From positions 90,620-99,343 of the forward strand of contig DKWX01000002.1 of the NCBI GenBank assembly GCA_002491945.1: a DNA stretch of 8,724 bases, written 5' to 3'. Below are positions 1-6,540 of the stretch, piece by piece. The number at the start of each line of letters is the position of its first letter. The stretch's first letter is position 1. The notes below the pieces were generated by a model. That model searched no databases. It had not been told where the DNA came from and worked only from the letters and a program-made list of their open reading frames with translations. A program made the translations under genes and the position numbers. This stretch comes from Porphyromonadaceae bacterium UBA7141. Lineage in GTDB: Bacteria; Bacteroidota; Bacteroidia; Bacteroidales; Muribaculaceae.

Positions 1-34
1 TCACACTCTCTTAGCAAGAGAGTGTGACTTTTTT
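1..34 (+). terminator. Rho-independent terminator of an off-window plus-strand gene
   Basis: Positions 1-12 and 16-27 are perfect inverted repeats, giving a 12-bp stem with a 3-nt loop (AGC). The stem is followed by CTTTTTT (28-34), the layout of an intrinsic terminator read on the plus strand. The gene it ends must lie to the left of the window and converges on the minus-strand lipoprotein operon. Read on the minus strand the hairpin is preceded by an A tract, so it could act as a back-up terminator only if T residues lie beyond the window edge. Confidence 0.85.
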
Positions 35-95
35 GGGGGAGACAGCTGTATCATGCTCCGATATGTGGAATGGCAAGCGTGAGGATTATGACAGC

Positions 96-139
96 AAAAA
101 AGCGCACTGACCTGCGGAGGTCGGTGCGCTTTTTTTTTT
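96..139. terminator. Bidirectional Rho-independent terminator after the lipoprotein operon
   Basis: A 13-bp stem (101-113 with 118-130, loop GCGG) is flanked by six A residues on the left (96-101) and ten T residues on the right (130-139). It therefore has a U tail in either direction. On the plus strand position 108/123 is a T-G wobble; on the minus strand the same pair is an A-C mismatch. The stem begins about 40 nt past the stop of the minus-strand alanine-rich lipoprotein gene, so its main job is probably to end that operon. It also gives a second stop for plus-strand transcription arriving past the hairpin at 1-34. The bases between the two hairpins (35-95) show no gene. Confidence 0.85.
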
Positions 140-177
140 GCGTGACAGGGTGATATGCCCTGCGAAGATTCGTGATT

Positions 178-639
178 TTAGTTGCCCTGAGCGGCCTTCT
201 TGGCTGCCATGGCTGCTTTGGCACGAGCTGCGGCATCATCGATACCGTTCTCTGCAGCCTGCTGCCCCTTCTTAGCGGCGCTCTGTACGGCTGCTGCGGC
301 CTTCTCAGAGGCAGTCTTAGCCTTTGTCTCAACGGCTGCGGCTTCTTCCTTAACGGCAGTGCCTGCGGCCTTTACAGCGGTGCCTGCGGCCTTAGTGGCT
401 GTTGATGCAGCCTTGGTAGCTGTTGTAGCGGCGTTCTTGGCAGCGGCAGATGCTTCGTCGACTACCTCTTCAGCCTCAACCAACTCAACCGAGTCGGGTG
501 CAACAGAGTCGACAGAAATCTCTTCCACTACTTCCATCGTATCAACGATAGAGTCATTGTCGGCGGTCTTGTTGCCACCGCAGGAAGCAGCGAGCAGTGT
601 GATTGATCCTACGCAGAGGATTCCGAAAATCTTTTTCAT
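178..639 (-). CDS. Small alanine-rich heptad-repeat lipoprotein
   Basis: A 153-residue predicted lipoprotein of unknown function. Residues 1-20 form a lipoprotein signal peptide: MKK, then a hydrophobic stretch, then the lipobox LAASC with Cys20 as the lipidation site. After a short polar segment, residues about 31-63 are strongly acidic (many Glu, Asp and Val). From about residue 63 to the end the protein is Ala/Lys/Thr-rich with clear seven-residue units (69-103), predicting a long amphipathic helix or coiled coil. It ends QGN. Such a protein would sit tethered to a membrane in the envelope, with an extended helix reaching into the periplasm or out from the surface. The start at 639 is chosen because it places the signal peptide at the N-terminus. 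It lies 30 nt downstream of the Ig-like lipoprotein gene and shares its terminator at 96-139. I recognise no named family; resemblance to Lpp-like or LEA-like helical repeats is compositional only. Confidence 0.85.
   Translation of the reverse strand: MKKIFGILCVGSITLLAASCGGNKTADNDSIVDTMEVVEEISVDSVAPDSVELVEAEEVVDEASAAAKNAATTATKAASTATKAAGTAVKAAGTAVKEEAAAVETKAKTASEKAAAAVQSAAKKGQQAAENGIDDAAARAKAAMAAKKAAQGN
331..435 (-). repeat. Tandem 21-bp units encoding heptads in the Ala-rich lipoprotein
   Basis: Residues 69-103 of the small lipoprotein divide into five consecutive seven-residue units: NAATTAT, KAASTAT, KAAGTAV, KAAGTAV and KEEAAAV. The third and fourth are identical in protein and nearly identical in DNA, so a 21-bp tandem duplication is a likely origin. 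The regular period of seven with lysine at the unit start fits an extended helix. Flanking sequence (104-150) keeps the composition but loses the strict period. Confidence 0.75.
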
Positions 640-669
640 CTTTTATTTGCTTATTTTATGGATTATCTG

Positions 670-1476
670 TTACTTGCAGCTGGCGGCCACTTCGCGTGCG
701 GCTGCACGGAATGCATCGAAGTCGGTGCGCTCGGGTGCGCCGGTGGCACGGGTCTTGGTGCTGGAGTTCTCACGCCAGATTACGAGATAGTTGGGGTTGT
801 CCCAGTCGGTTGTGGATCCGAGGTCTATGCCGTATTCGAGTACTACGGAGGCGTTGGTCACTGACTCTGCGTCGCAAAAGTAGATTGCACCTGTTTCGGA
901 ATTATCGCCATACTCTTTGTAGTACTGCTGGAGATAGCCGTAAAGATTGCCCTCCTCATCCTGCTGACCTGTCACTACCATTGTGGCGGCTGTGAGTTTA
1001 TCGCTTACGAAGTTGTAGCTATAGCCGGGGAGATTACCGTTGGTTGTGTATCCAAGGGCGTTGGGATCTGTTAACGACACAGGCTGCATATCGGGATTCT
1101 CCTCTACGAGTGATTTGATGCGGCTCTTAGTCGCGCCCCAGCTGAGTACAGGCATCTCAAAGTCAGTATTGGAGGGGAGCACGTTGACGGTGGCCTGCAC
1201 GTTGTAGCCCTGATAGGAGGCTTTGATTTTGGCTGTACCCACGTGTTTGCCGGTCACTTTGCCGGAGGCATCGACTACTGCCACGAAAGGATTGGAGCTT
1301 GTGAATGTCGCGCCGTCGATGTTGCATTCGAGCTGATATTCGTTGTTGTAATATACATCAAACGAGCTCACACCAAGTGAGATGTTGATGGGATCGATGT
1401 CTTCTTTCTCATCGCCGCAGGAGGCGAATACCATCGGGAGTGCTGCTACAAGCAGGAGAAGGAATTTCTTCTTCAT
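670..1476 (-). CDS. Lipoprotein with an Ig-like (BIG2-type) domain
   Basis: A 268-residue predicted lipoprotein. The signal peptide is residues 1-20 (MKKK, hydrophobic core, FASC with Cys20). The mature N-terminus is GDEKED, an acidic stretch of the kind linked to surface export of Bacteroidota lipoproteins. Residues about 31-100 read as a bacterial Ig-like group 2 domain: alternating beta strands, the segment SSNPFVAVVDASGKVTG, then GTAKIKASYQG and a final strand ending VNVLPS. Residues about 105-268 form a second region I do not recognise, with many aromatic residues (GYLQQYYKEYG, NPNYLVIWREN), ending in ASCK with an unusual Cys two residues from the end. The start at 1476 puts the signal peptide first. 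It is the first gene of a two-gene unit with the alanine-rich lipoprotein. A surface adhesin-like or structural role is inferred from the domain only. Confidence 0.85.
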   Translation of the reverse strand: MKKKFLLLLVAALPMVFASCGDEKEDIDPINISLGVSSFDVYYNNEYQLECNIDGATFTSSNPFVAVVDASGKVTGKHVGTAKIKASYQGYNVQATVNVLPSNTDFEMPVLSWGATKSRIKSLVEENPDMQPVSLTDPNALGYTTNGNLPGYSYNFVSDKLTAATMVVTGQQDEEGNLYGYLQQYYKEYGDNSETGAIYFCDAESVTNASVVLEYGIDLGSTTDWDNPNYLVIWRENSSTKTRATGAPERTDFDAFRAAAREVAASCK

Positions 1477-1507
1477 TTTGTCTGATTGTTTTTATTTTAT
1501 TATTGTG

Positions 1508-1558
1508 ATTGGTGGTGTACCAATAGTGAAATCTCTTTTTTAACAGATGGATTTCACT
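1508..1558 (-). promoter_or_regulatory. Two abutting hairpins in the lipoprotein operon leader
   Basis: Two perfect inverted repeats sit back to back. Stem one pairs 1550-1558 with 1525-1533 (9 bp, AGTGAAATC/GATTTCACT, 16-nt loop). Stem two pairs 1519-1524 with 1508-1513 (6 bp, ATTGGT/ACCAAT, 5-nt loop). There is no unpaired base between 1524 and 1525, so the helices could stack in the RNA. The structure ends about 31 nt before the ATG at 1476, and the rest of the leader is A-rich. No U tract follows either hairpin on the minus strand, so it is not an ordinary terminator. It may be mRNA-stabilising or regulatory; I do not recognise a known riboswitch. Confidence 0.5.
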
Positions 1559-1589
1559 GTTTGTTTACCCTCTCGGTAGATTTGGGGTG

Positions 1590-1597
1590 CAAAATTA
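1590..1597 (-). promoter_or_regulatory. Candidate -7 promoter box for the lipoprotein operon
   Basis: Read on the minus strand this is TAATTTTG, an exact match to the Bacteroidota -7 consensus TAnnTTTG. It would place the transcription start near 1583 and give a leader of roughly 105 nt containing the two hairpins. No TTTG lies 19-21 nt upstream; the nearest candidate is a T-rich stretch at 1609-1616, so the -33 element is weak or absent. Confidence 0.4.
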
Positions 1598-1694
1598 ATG
1601 GTTTTCGTGAAAAAACGTGTGTCGGCGCGGGGTTATTTTGGGTATGGGAGGGTAAAATTGCACTACTTCAACTCTATTCTCGCGCTGTGATGAA

Positions 1695-2360
1695 TCAGAG
1701 CGGGGTGAGAAAGCGGAGTAGATTGGCATGCAGTAGTTCGGGGGTGATGTCGGGGCGCACGGCATTGAGGGCTCCGATCACGTCTTCGATGCGCCCGGAG
1801 GTCTCGTCGGTCTCGGCAAGGATCAGGTGGGCCGGTACCTGAAGCAGAGAGTCGGAGTTGAACCGTATGCCGAAACTCACGTATATCCCGAGGTCGGCAA
1901 ACATCCGCATCACCGTCGGTTTGCCACGGAACCCGTGTATAGCCCATGCCTGGCGCGGGAGCATGTCGCGCCTTACGCCGGCGATTATATCCTGCCCTTT
2001 GACGCAATGTATCACAAGGGGTTTGCCCACCTCCTCGCTAAGCTCGATATGCTGACGGAAAGCGTTGAGCTGTCCCGCCATAGTGACGCAGCCGGGATGC
2101 ACTGTGTCGATTCCGGTCTCGCCGACGGCCACCACATCCTGCCGCATGACGGCCTGTCGGAGTGCCGACAGACGGTCGGCGGGGATGGACAGTCCGGCAA
2201 GCGTCCACGGGTGAATCCCTGCCGAATATACCTGGCCGGGGTATGCCCCTTCGGCAGGGAGCTGCGCCGGGTCGAGTGACACTATGGCTTCGGGCTGTGG
2301 CACGGGGTGATGGGTATGCAGGTCGAGAAGGAGATGGTCGGCGGTATCGGGATTAATCAT
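1695..2360 (-). CDS. TatD-family metal-dependent hydrolase (compact form)
   Basis: A 221-residue member of the TatD family, TIM-barrel metal-dependent hydrolases; characterised members are DNases, some acting as 3'-5' exonucleases. The metal-binding signatures appear in order: DLHTH (His15, His17), SAGIHPW (residues 46-52), GETGID with Glu81, VIHC with His118, IHGF with His142, AETD with Asp185, and a final NLLRF (213-217). All expected ligands are present, so it should be active. It is shorter than the usual 255-265 residues; the region between the first and second motifs and the C-terminus are trimmed, as in other short Bacteroidota homologues. It starts 46 nt after the mutS stop with no clear Shine-Dalgarno sequence and is probably co-transcribed with mutS. 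The pairing with mutS fits a DNA-maintenance role, but that is inference, and the true substrate cannot be read from sequence. Confidence 0.9.
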   Translation of the reverse strand: MINPDTADHLLLDLHTHHPVPQPEAIVSLDPAQLPAEGAYPGQVYSAGIHPWTLAGLSIPADRLSALRQAVMRQDVVAVGETGIDTVHPGCVTMAGQLNAFRQHIELSEEVGKPLVIHCVKGQDIIAGVRRDMLPRQAWAIHGFRGKPTVMRMFADLGIYVSFGIRFNSDSLLQVPAHLILAETDETSGRIEDVIGALNAVRPDITPELLHANLLRFLTPL

Positions 2361-2406
2361 AAGCGAGTGAACGGATTTTTTGTATTACGAAGGATTCGAC
2401 TGCGCG

Positions 2407-5094
2407 TCAGTCATGGCCGCGCAGCAATGCCTGCAGGTCGTGGAGTCTGGTCAGGGCCTGAAGGGGGGTGAGGGTATCGATGCTGAGGTCGAGCAGTTGG
2501 TCGCGGATCTGGCAGAGCAGCGGGTCGTCGAGCTGAAAGATTGACAGCTGCACGCCATCAGCGGGTGCCTGAGCGAGATCCTTTACCTTGGCCTTGCGCA
2601 CCTTCGGCACGCTCTTTCCCGGGGCCGGCGCCGTAGTCGAGGCAATTGAGTCGGGGGCCGGCGCGGACTCTTCGAGACGGTGGAGCACCTCGGTGGCGCG
2701 GCGCACTATGGCCGGGGGCATACCGGCCAGCCGGGCCACATGGATACCGAAACTATGCTCCGACCCTCCCGGCTTGAGTTTGCGCATGAATACGACTTTG
2801 CCGTTGATTTCACTTACCGACACATTATAGTTGGCAATCCGGCTGAAGCTCTTTTCCATCTCGTTCAGTTCGTGGTAATGAGTGGCAAACAGCGTCTTCG
2901 GACGCACGCGTCCGTTCTCGTGTATATGCTCCACGATAGCCCAGGCGATGGAGATGCCGTCGTAGGTAGATGTGCCCCGACCCAGTTCATCGAAGAGAAT
3001 AAGCGAGCGGTCGGACATGTTGTTGAGTATCGATGCGGCCTCGTTCATCTCCACCATAAAAGTCGACTCTCCGGCCGAGATATTGTCGGAGGCTCCGACG
3101 CGGGTCATTATTTTGTCGATGATGCCGATGCGGGCCGAGTCGGCGGGGACGAAACTTCCCGTCTGAGCCATCAGGGCTATGAGTGCCGTCTGGCGCAGCA
3201 GGGCCGACTTACCGCTCATGTTGGGTCCGGTGATCATCATCACCTGCCTCTTGTCGGGGTCGAGTGCCAGTGTATTGGCCACATATGCCTCACCCGGCGG
3301 CAGGCGCCGCTCTATGACGGGGTGGCGCCCTTCGGTGATGCTCAGCACCCGCGAGTCGTCAATCACCGGACGCACATAGCGGTATTGCTCGGCCACGTCG
3401 GCCAGCGAGAGATAGACATCGAGTTCGGCGGCCACGGCGGCATTGCGCATTATGGCCGATATGCGTGACGTCAGACGCTCCAGAAGGGCCATATATTCCT
3501 GGCGCTCCAGCACTTCGATATTGTCGCGGGCATTGAGGATATCGTTCTCGCACTTTTTCAGTTCGGGGGTGATGTAGCGTTCGGCCCCCACCAGAGTCTG
3601 GCGGCGCACCCACGACTGGGGCACCTTGTCTTTGTGGGTGTTGCGCACCTCGATATAAAAGCCGTGCACGTTGTTGTAGCTGATTTTCAGCGACGGGATA
3701 CCGGTGGCCTCCACCTCACGCTTCTGGATGTCGCGGAGCATCTGCTCGCTGTTGGACGATATGTCGCGCAGGCGGTCAAGCTCTGCGTTGACTCCGGCAT
3801 TGATGTAGTCGGATTTGCCGATGGTGGCGGGAGGGTCGGGGGCGATCGTGTTACGTATATCGGCCACTGCCTCGCGACAAGGGTCGACCGACTCTCCGAG
3901 CCCACGGAGAGGGGGGCACGCTACGCCGGAGAGTTCGCCGCGCACAACCGCCAGTTCCGAGAGAGAGAGGGCGAGAGCCTGCAGTTCCTTCGGGCCTACG
4001 CGCTGCGACGACAGGCGCCCTGCCAGTCGGGTCAGGTCGCCCACACGGCGCAGACGCTCGGTGAGCGATGAGCGTAGTTCAGGCGCGCGGAAGAAGTGTT
4101 CCACACAGTCCTGGCGCGCCGTGATCCCTCTGATGTCGAGAAGCGGCATGGCCACACGGCGTTTAAGCATGCGCGACCCCATTGGAGTGACCGTATGGTC
4201 GAGCACGTCGATCAGCGCCATCCCTCCCTCGGTGGCCGGCTGGAGGAGTTCGAGGTTGCGCATCGTGAATTTGTCGAGGTGCATGTACACCCCTGAATCG
4301 ATGCGCCCGAGAGAGGTGATATGGCGCGTATGGGTATGTGATGTGAAGTCGAGATAATGCAGCAGCGAGCCGGCGGCAATCACGGCTTCCTGCAGGGCAT
4401 CGACACCGAACCCTTTGAGCGAGTCGGTGCCAAACTGGCGGCAGAGACGCTCGCGGGCGGCCTCGGAGGTATATATCCAGTCGTCCTGCTCGTTATAGAC
4501 ACTTTTGTGCGTCGGGAAGAGGCTCTCGCAGGTGCGGCGTGTGCCGTGCATCCGCAATGTCTCTTTGGGTGATATGGAGGTGAGGAGCTTGTCGATGAAC
4601 GCCGGGTCGCCCTGAGAGCAGAGGAACTCGCCGGTGGTGAGGTCGAGGAAGGCCACGCCCACTGTCAGGTTTCCCTGCCTGTCGGGTGCGGAGAAGTGAA
4701 GTCCGGCCAGAAAGTTGTTTTCGCGCGGAGGGAGTGTGGTGTCGTTGAGATTTACCCCCGGAGTGACGAGTTCGGTAATGCCGCGCTTCACCAGTTTTTT
4801 GGTGAGTTTCGGATCTTCAAGCTGTTCGCAGATGGCCACCCGGCGGCCGGCGCGCACGAGTTTGGGCAGGTAAGTGTCGAGGGCATGATGGGGGAATCCG
4901 GCCAGTTCCACCGAAGTGGCCGCGCCGTTGCCGCGCCGCGTGAGGGTGATCCCCAGTATCTCGCTGGCGGCGATGGCATCATCGGAGAATGTCTCGTAGA
5001 AATCGCCTACACGGAAGAGAAGTATCGCATCGGGATGCTTCTTCTTCATTTCGGCGTATTGTTTCATCAGGGGTGTTTCCGTCTTCATGCTCAT
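2407..5094 (-). CDS. mutS: DNA mismatch repair protein MutS
   Basis: MutS binds mismatches and small loops in newly replicated DNA as a clamp-like dimer and, with ATP, recruits MutL to start repair. Starting at 5094 the product is 895 residues, close to the family's usual 850-890. The N-terminal mismatch-recognition domain has GDFYETF, with the Phe-x-Glu pair (Phe32, Glu34) that contacts the mismatched base. Connector, lever and clamp regions follow (about 125-560). The ABC-type ATPase carries Walker A GPNMSGKS (623-630, Lys629), Walker B LILFDELGRGTST (Asp702, Glu703) and ATHYHEL. A Pro/Ala-rich linker (EESAPAPDS onward) leads to a C-terminal helical segment resembling the oligomerisation region of E. 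coli MutS. The frame stays open to 5118, but the ATG at 5094 is preferred: it overlaps the mgtE stop as ATGA and removes eight non-conserved residues. A second ATG two codons later (5088) is also possible. tatD follows after 46 nt. Confidence 0.97.
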   Translation of the reverse strand: MSMKTETPLMKQYAEMKKKHPDAILLFRVGDFYETFSDDAIAASEILGITLTRRGNGAATSVELAGFPHHALDTYLPKLVRAGRRVAICEQLEDPKLTKKLVKRGITELVTPGVNLNDTTLPPRENNFLAGLHFSAPDRQGNLTVGVAFLDLTTGEFLCSQGDPAFIDKLLTSISPKETLRMHGTRRTCESLFPTHKSVYNEQDDWIYTSEAARERLCRQFGTDSLKGFGVDALQEAVIAAGSLLHYLDFTSHTHTRHITSLGRIDSGVYMHLDKFTMRNLELLQPATEGGMALIDVLDHTVTPMGSRMLKRRVAMPLLDIRGITARQDCVEHFFRAPELRSSLTERLRRVGDLTRLAGRLSSQRVGPKELQALALSLSELAVVRGELSGVACPPLRGLGESVDPCREAVADIRNTIAPDPPATIGKSDYINAGVNAELDRLRDISSNSEQMLRDIQKREVEATGIPSLKISYNNVHGFYIEVRNTHKDKVPQSWVRRQTLVGAERYITPELKKCENDILNARDNIEVLERQEYMALLERLTSRISAIMRNAAVAAELDVYLSLADVAEQYRYVRPVIDDSRVLSITEGRHPVIERRLPPGEAYVANTLALDPDKRQVMMITGPNMSGKSALLRQTALIALMAQTGSFVPADSARIGIIDKIMTRVGASDNISAGESTFMVEMNEAASILNNMSDRSLILFDELGRGTSTYDGISIAWAIVEHIHENGRVRPKTLFATHYHELNEMEKSFSRIANYNVSVSEINGKVVFMRKLKPGGSEHSFGIHVARLAGMPPAIVRRATEVLHRLEESAPAPDSIASTTAPAPGKSVPKVRKAKVKDLAQAPADGVQLSIFQLDDPLLCQIRDQLLDLSIDTLTPLQALTRLHDLQALLRGHD

Positions 5095-6455
5095 AGTGGG
5101 ATAAGTGACAGCATCCATGTGCTCATGGCCACATATATCAGCAGCCCCACCACATCGTTGGTGATCTGGATGAAGGGGCCTGTGGCCAGAGCCGGGTTGA
5201 TTTTCAAACGTTCAAGGGTGAGCGGCACCATCGTGCCGAATACCGTGGCGAATATCACCACGCAGAAGAGTGAGGCCGCCACGGCGAATGCCACGGCGTA
5301 GGCTCCGGTCTGGGTGATGAGCACATATGCCAGCACCGTGGCCGAAATCACCACGGCATTCATCAGCGCCACCACCACTTCGCGCCCGATCTGGCGCCCG
5401 GCGTTGCGAAGCTCAAGTTTGCCGTTGGCCAGACCCTGCACCACAATGGCCGAGGCCTGCACGCCGACGTTGCCACCCGTGCCCCCGATCAGGGGGATGA
5501 AGATGGCCAGTACTGTCACGGCGGCTATCTGCGCCTCAAATCCGGTGAGAATCACCGAATTGACGATACCGCCGATGATGCCGATAAGGAGCCAGGGGAG
5601 GCGTGCCTTGGTCTGGGCAAACACGGAGTCGGCGGCATCGATGTCGCTCGACAGACCGGAAGCCAGCTGATAGTCACGTTCCGACTGCTCGCGCACCTCG
5701 TCCATCACGTCATCGACCGTAATCTGGCCCACGAGACGCCCGATGCTGTCGACTACGGGCATTGCCACAAGGTCGTATTTCTCGAAGTCGATGGCCACAT
5801 CCTCAATCGGGGTGTCGGTGCGCACCGACACCGGGTCGTTCTCCATGACGTGTTTTATCTTGCTCACCGAGGGGTGGGTCACCATCTTCTTCAGCGGCAG
5901 CACACCCTTGAGGCGCTGGTCGTCGTCGACCACGTACACGTAGTAGATATCGTCGAGGTCCTCGGCCTGGCGGCGCATCTCGCGGATGCACTCGGGCATC
6001 GACATGTTCTCGTTGACCTCGATCATCTCCGTGCCCATCAGGCCGCCGGCCGTGTCTTCGTCGTATTGCAGGAGGTCGACGATATCTCCGGCCTGCTCCA
6101 TATCGTCGATATGTTGTATCACCTCGTCGCGGTCTTCCTTGTCGAGGTCCTGGATCAGGTCGACGGCATCGTCGGTGTCGAGCAGGTCGATGAAATGGCC
6201 GATTTGCTCGGGGTCCATACCCGACAGTATCTTCTTTCGGTCTTCCTCATCGAGGAGCATTAGCACTTCTGCCTGCTTCTCCTTGTCGTCGAGAAGGTCG
6301 AACACCCATTCAGCCTCGCGGAGGCTCAGGCGGTCGAGGAGTTCGGCGATATCGGCAGGGTGGAGGTCGCGCAACTCGCGGCGGGCGGCATCCTCATCAT
6401 GATTGTCGATTATGTTTTCGAGGAGGTCGATGTTTTCGTCGGTAATCTCTTTCAT
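5091..6455 (-). CDS. mgtE: Magnesium transporter MgtE
   Basis: MgtE is an inner-membrane Mg2+ channel/transporter gated by intracellular Mg2+. The 454-residue protein has the complete family layout: an acidic N-terminal helical domain (about 1-130, with HPADIAELLDRL and many Asp/Glu), a CBS-domain pair (about 135-255), a connecting plug helix (about 258-285) and five membrane segments (about 286-306, 309-325, 357-382, 386-410, 432-452). The pore signature GGTGGNVGVQ is at 324-333. The conserved NPALATGP segment leads to Asp434, matching the pore Mg2+-binding aspartate of the Thermus protein. The acidic N-domain and CBS interface are what let the family sense Mg2+, so activity is probably controlled at the protein level; I see no Mg2+ riboswitch upstream. 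It follows the kinase gene by 85 nt and overlaps mutS by 4 nt (ATGA). Confidence 0.96.
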   Translation of the reverse strand: MKEITDENIDLLENIIDNHDEDAARRELRDLHPADIAELLDRLSLREAEWVFDLLDDKEKQAEVLMLLDEEDRKKILSGMDPEQIGHFIDLLDTDDAVDLIQDLDKEDRDEVIQHIDDMEQAGDIVDLLQYDEDTAGGLMGTEMIEVNENMSMPECIREMRRQAEDLDDIYYVYVVDDDQRLKGVLPLKKMVTHPSVSKIKHVMENDPVSVRTDTPIEDVAIDFEKYDLVAMPVVDSIGRLVGQITVDDVMDEVREQSERDYQLASGLSSDIDAADSVFAQTKARLPWLLIGIIGGIVNSVILTGFEAQIAAVTVLAIFIPLIGGTGGNVGVQASAIVVQGLANGKLELRNAGRQIGREVVVALMNAVVISATVLAYVLITQTGAYAVAFAVAASLFCVVIFATVFGTMVPLTLERLKINPALATGPFIQITNDVVGLLIYVAMSTWMLSLIPL

Positions 6456-6502
6456 TGTGCTGTCTATGAGAAGAGTATAGGCTCTTTAGTAATCTTGCGT
6501 AT

Positions 6503-6540
6503 GCCGGCAAGGTATGGCCGGCGGAGGGGGGGGAAAAAAA
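6503..6540. repeat. GC hairpin and G8A7 tract between the kinase and mgtE
   Basis: The 85-nt gap contains a 6-bp inverted repeat, GCCGGC (6503-6508) and GCCGGC (6517-6522), with an 8-nt loop. Next to it is an uninterrupted purine run ending in eight G (6526-6533) and seven A (6534-6540) that touches the kinase stop codon. On the minus-strand RNA this reads U7C8 followed by the hairpin, so the U tract is on the wrong side for an intrinsic terminator of the kinase. It may only attenuate or process the transcript. No good TAnnTTTG promoter for mgtE was found in the gap. Confidence 0.55.

Larger units (their letters stand above)
1477..1694. other. Intergenic region between tatD and the lipoprotein operon
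   Basis: These 218 bases hold no credible gene. The part nearest the lipoprotein start contains two abutting hairpins (1508-1558) and a TAATTTTG box (1590-1597, minus strand), so this is the likely promoter and leader of the lipoprotein operon. No hairpin followed by a T tract was found just after the tatD stop at 1695, so how tatD transcription ends is unclear; read-through into the lipoprotein genes is possible. Confidence 0.6.

Noticed and set aside
200..790. A 196-codon plus-strand open frame opposite the lipoprotein genes
   Set aside because: It mirrors the Ala-rich minus-strand gene; the repetitive codons of that gene remove stops on the other strand. The minus-strand frames have signal peptides and lipoboxes, and this one does not continue as any known protein.
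1577..1584. TAGATTTG on the plus strand, an exact TAnnTTTG match
   Set aside because: The nearest TTTG upstream (1560-1563) gives a 13-nt spacer, too short, and no plus-strand gene follows.
2680..3468. A 262-codon plus-strand open frame inside mutS
   Set aside because: It lies wholly opposite the conserved MutS ATPase domain, whose motifs are intact, and shows no recognisable domain; it is a GC-rich shadow frame.
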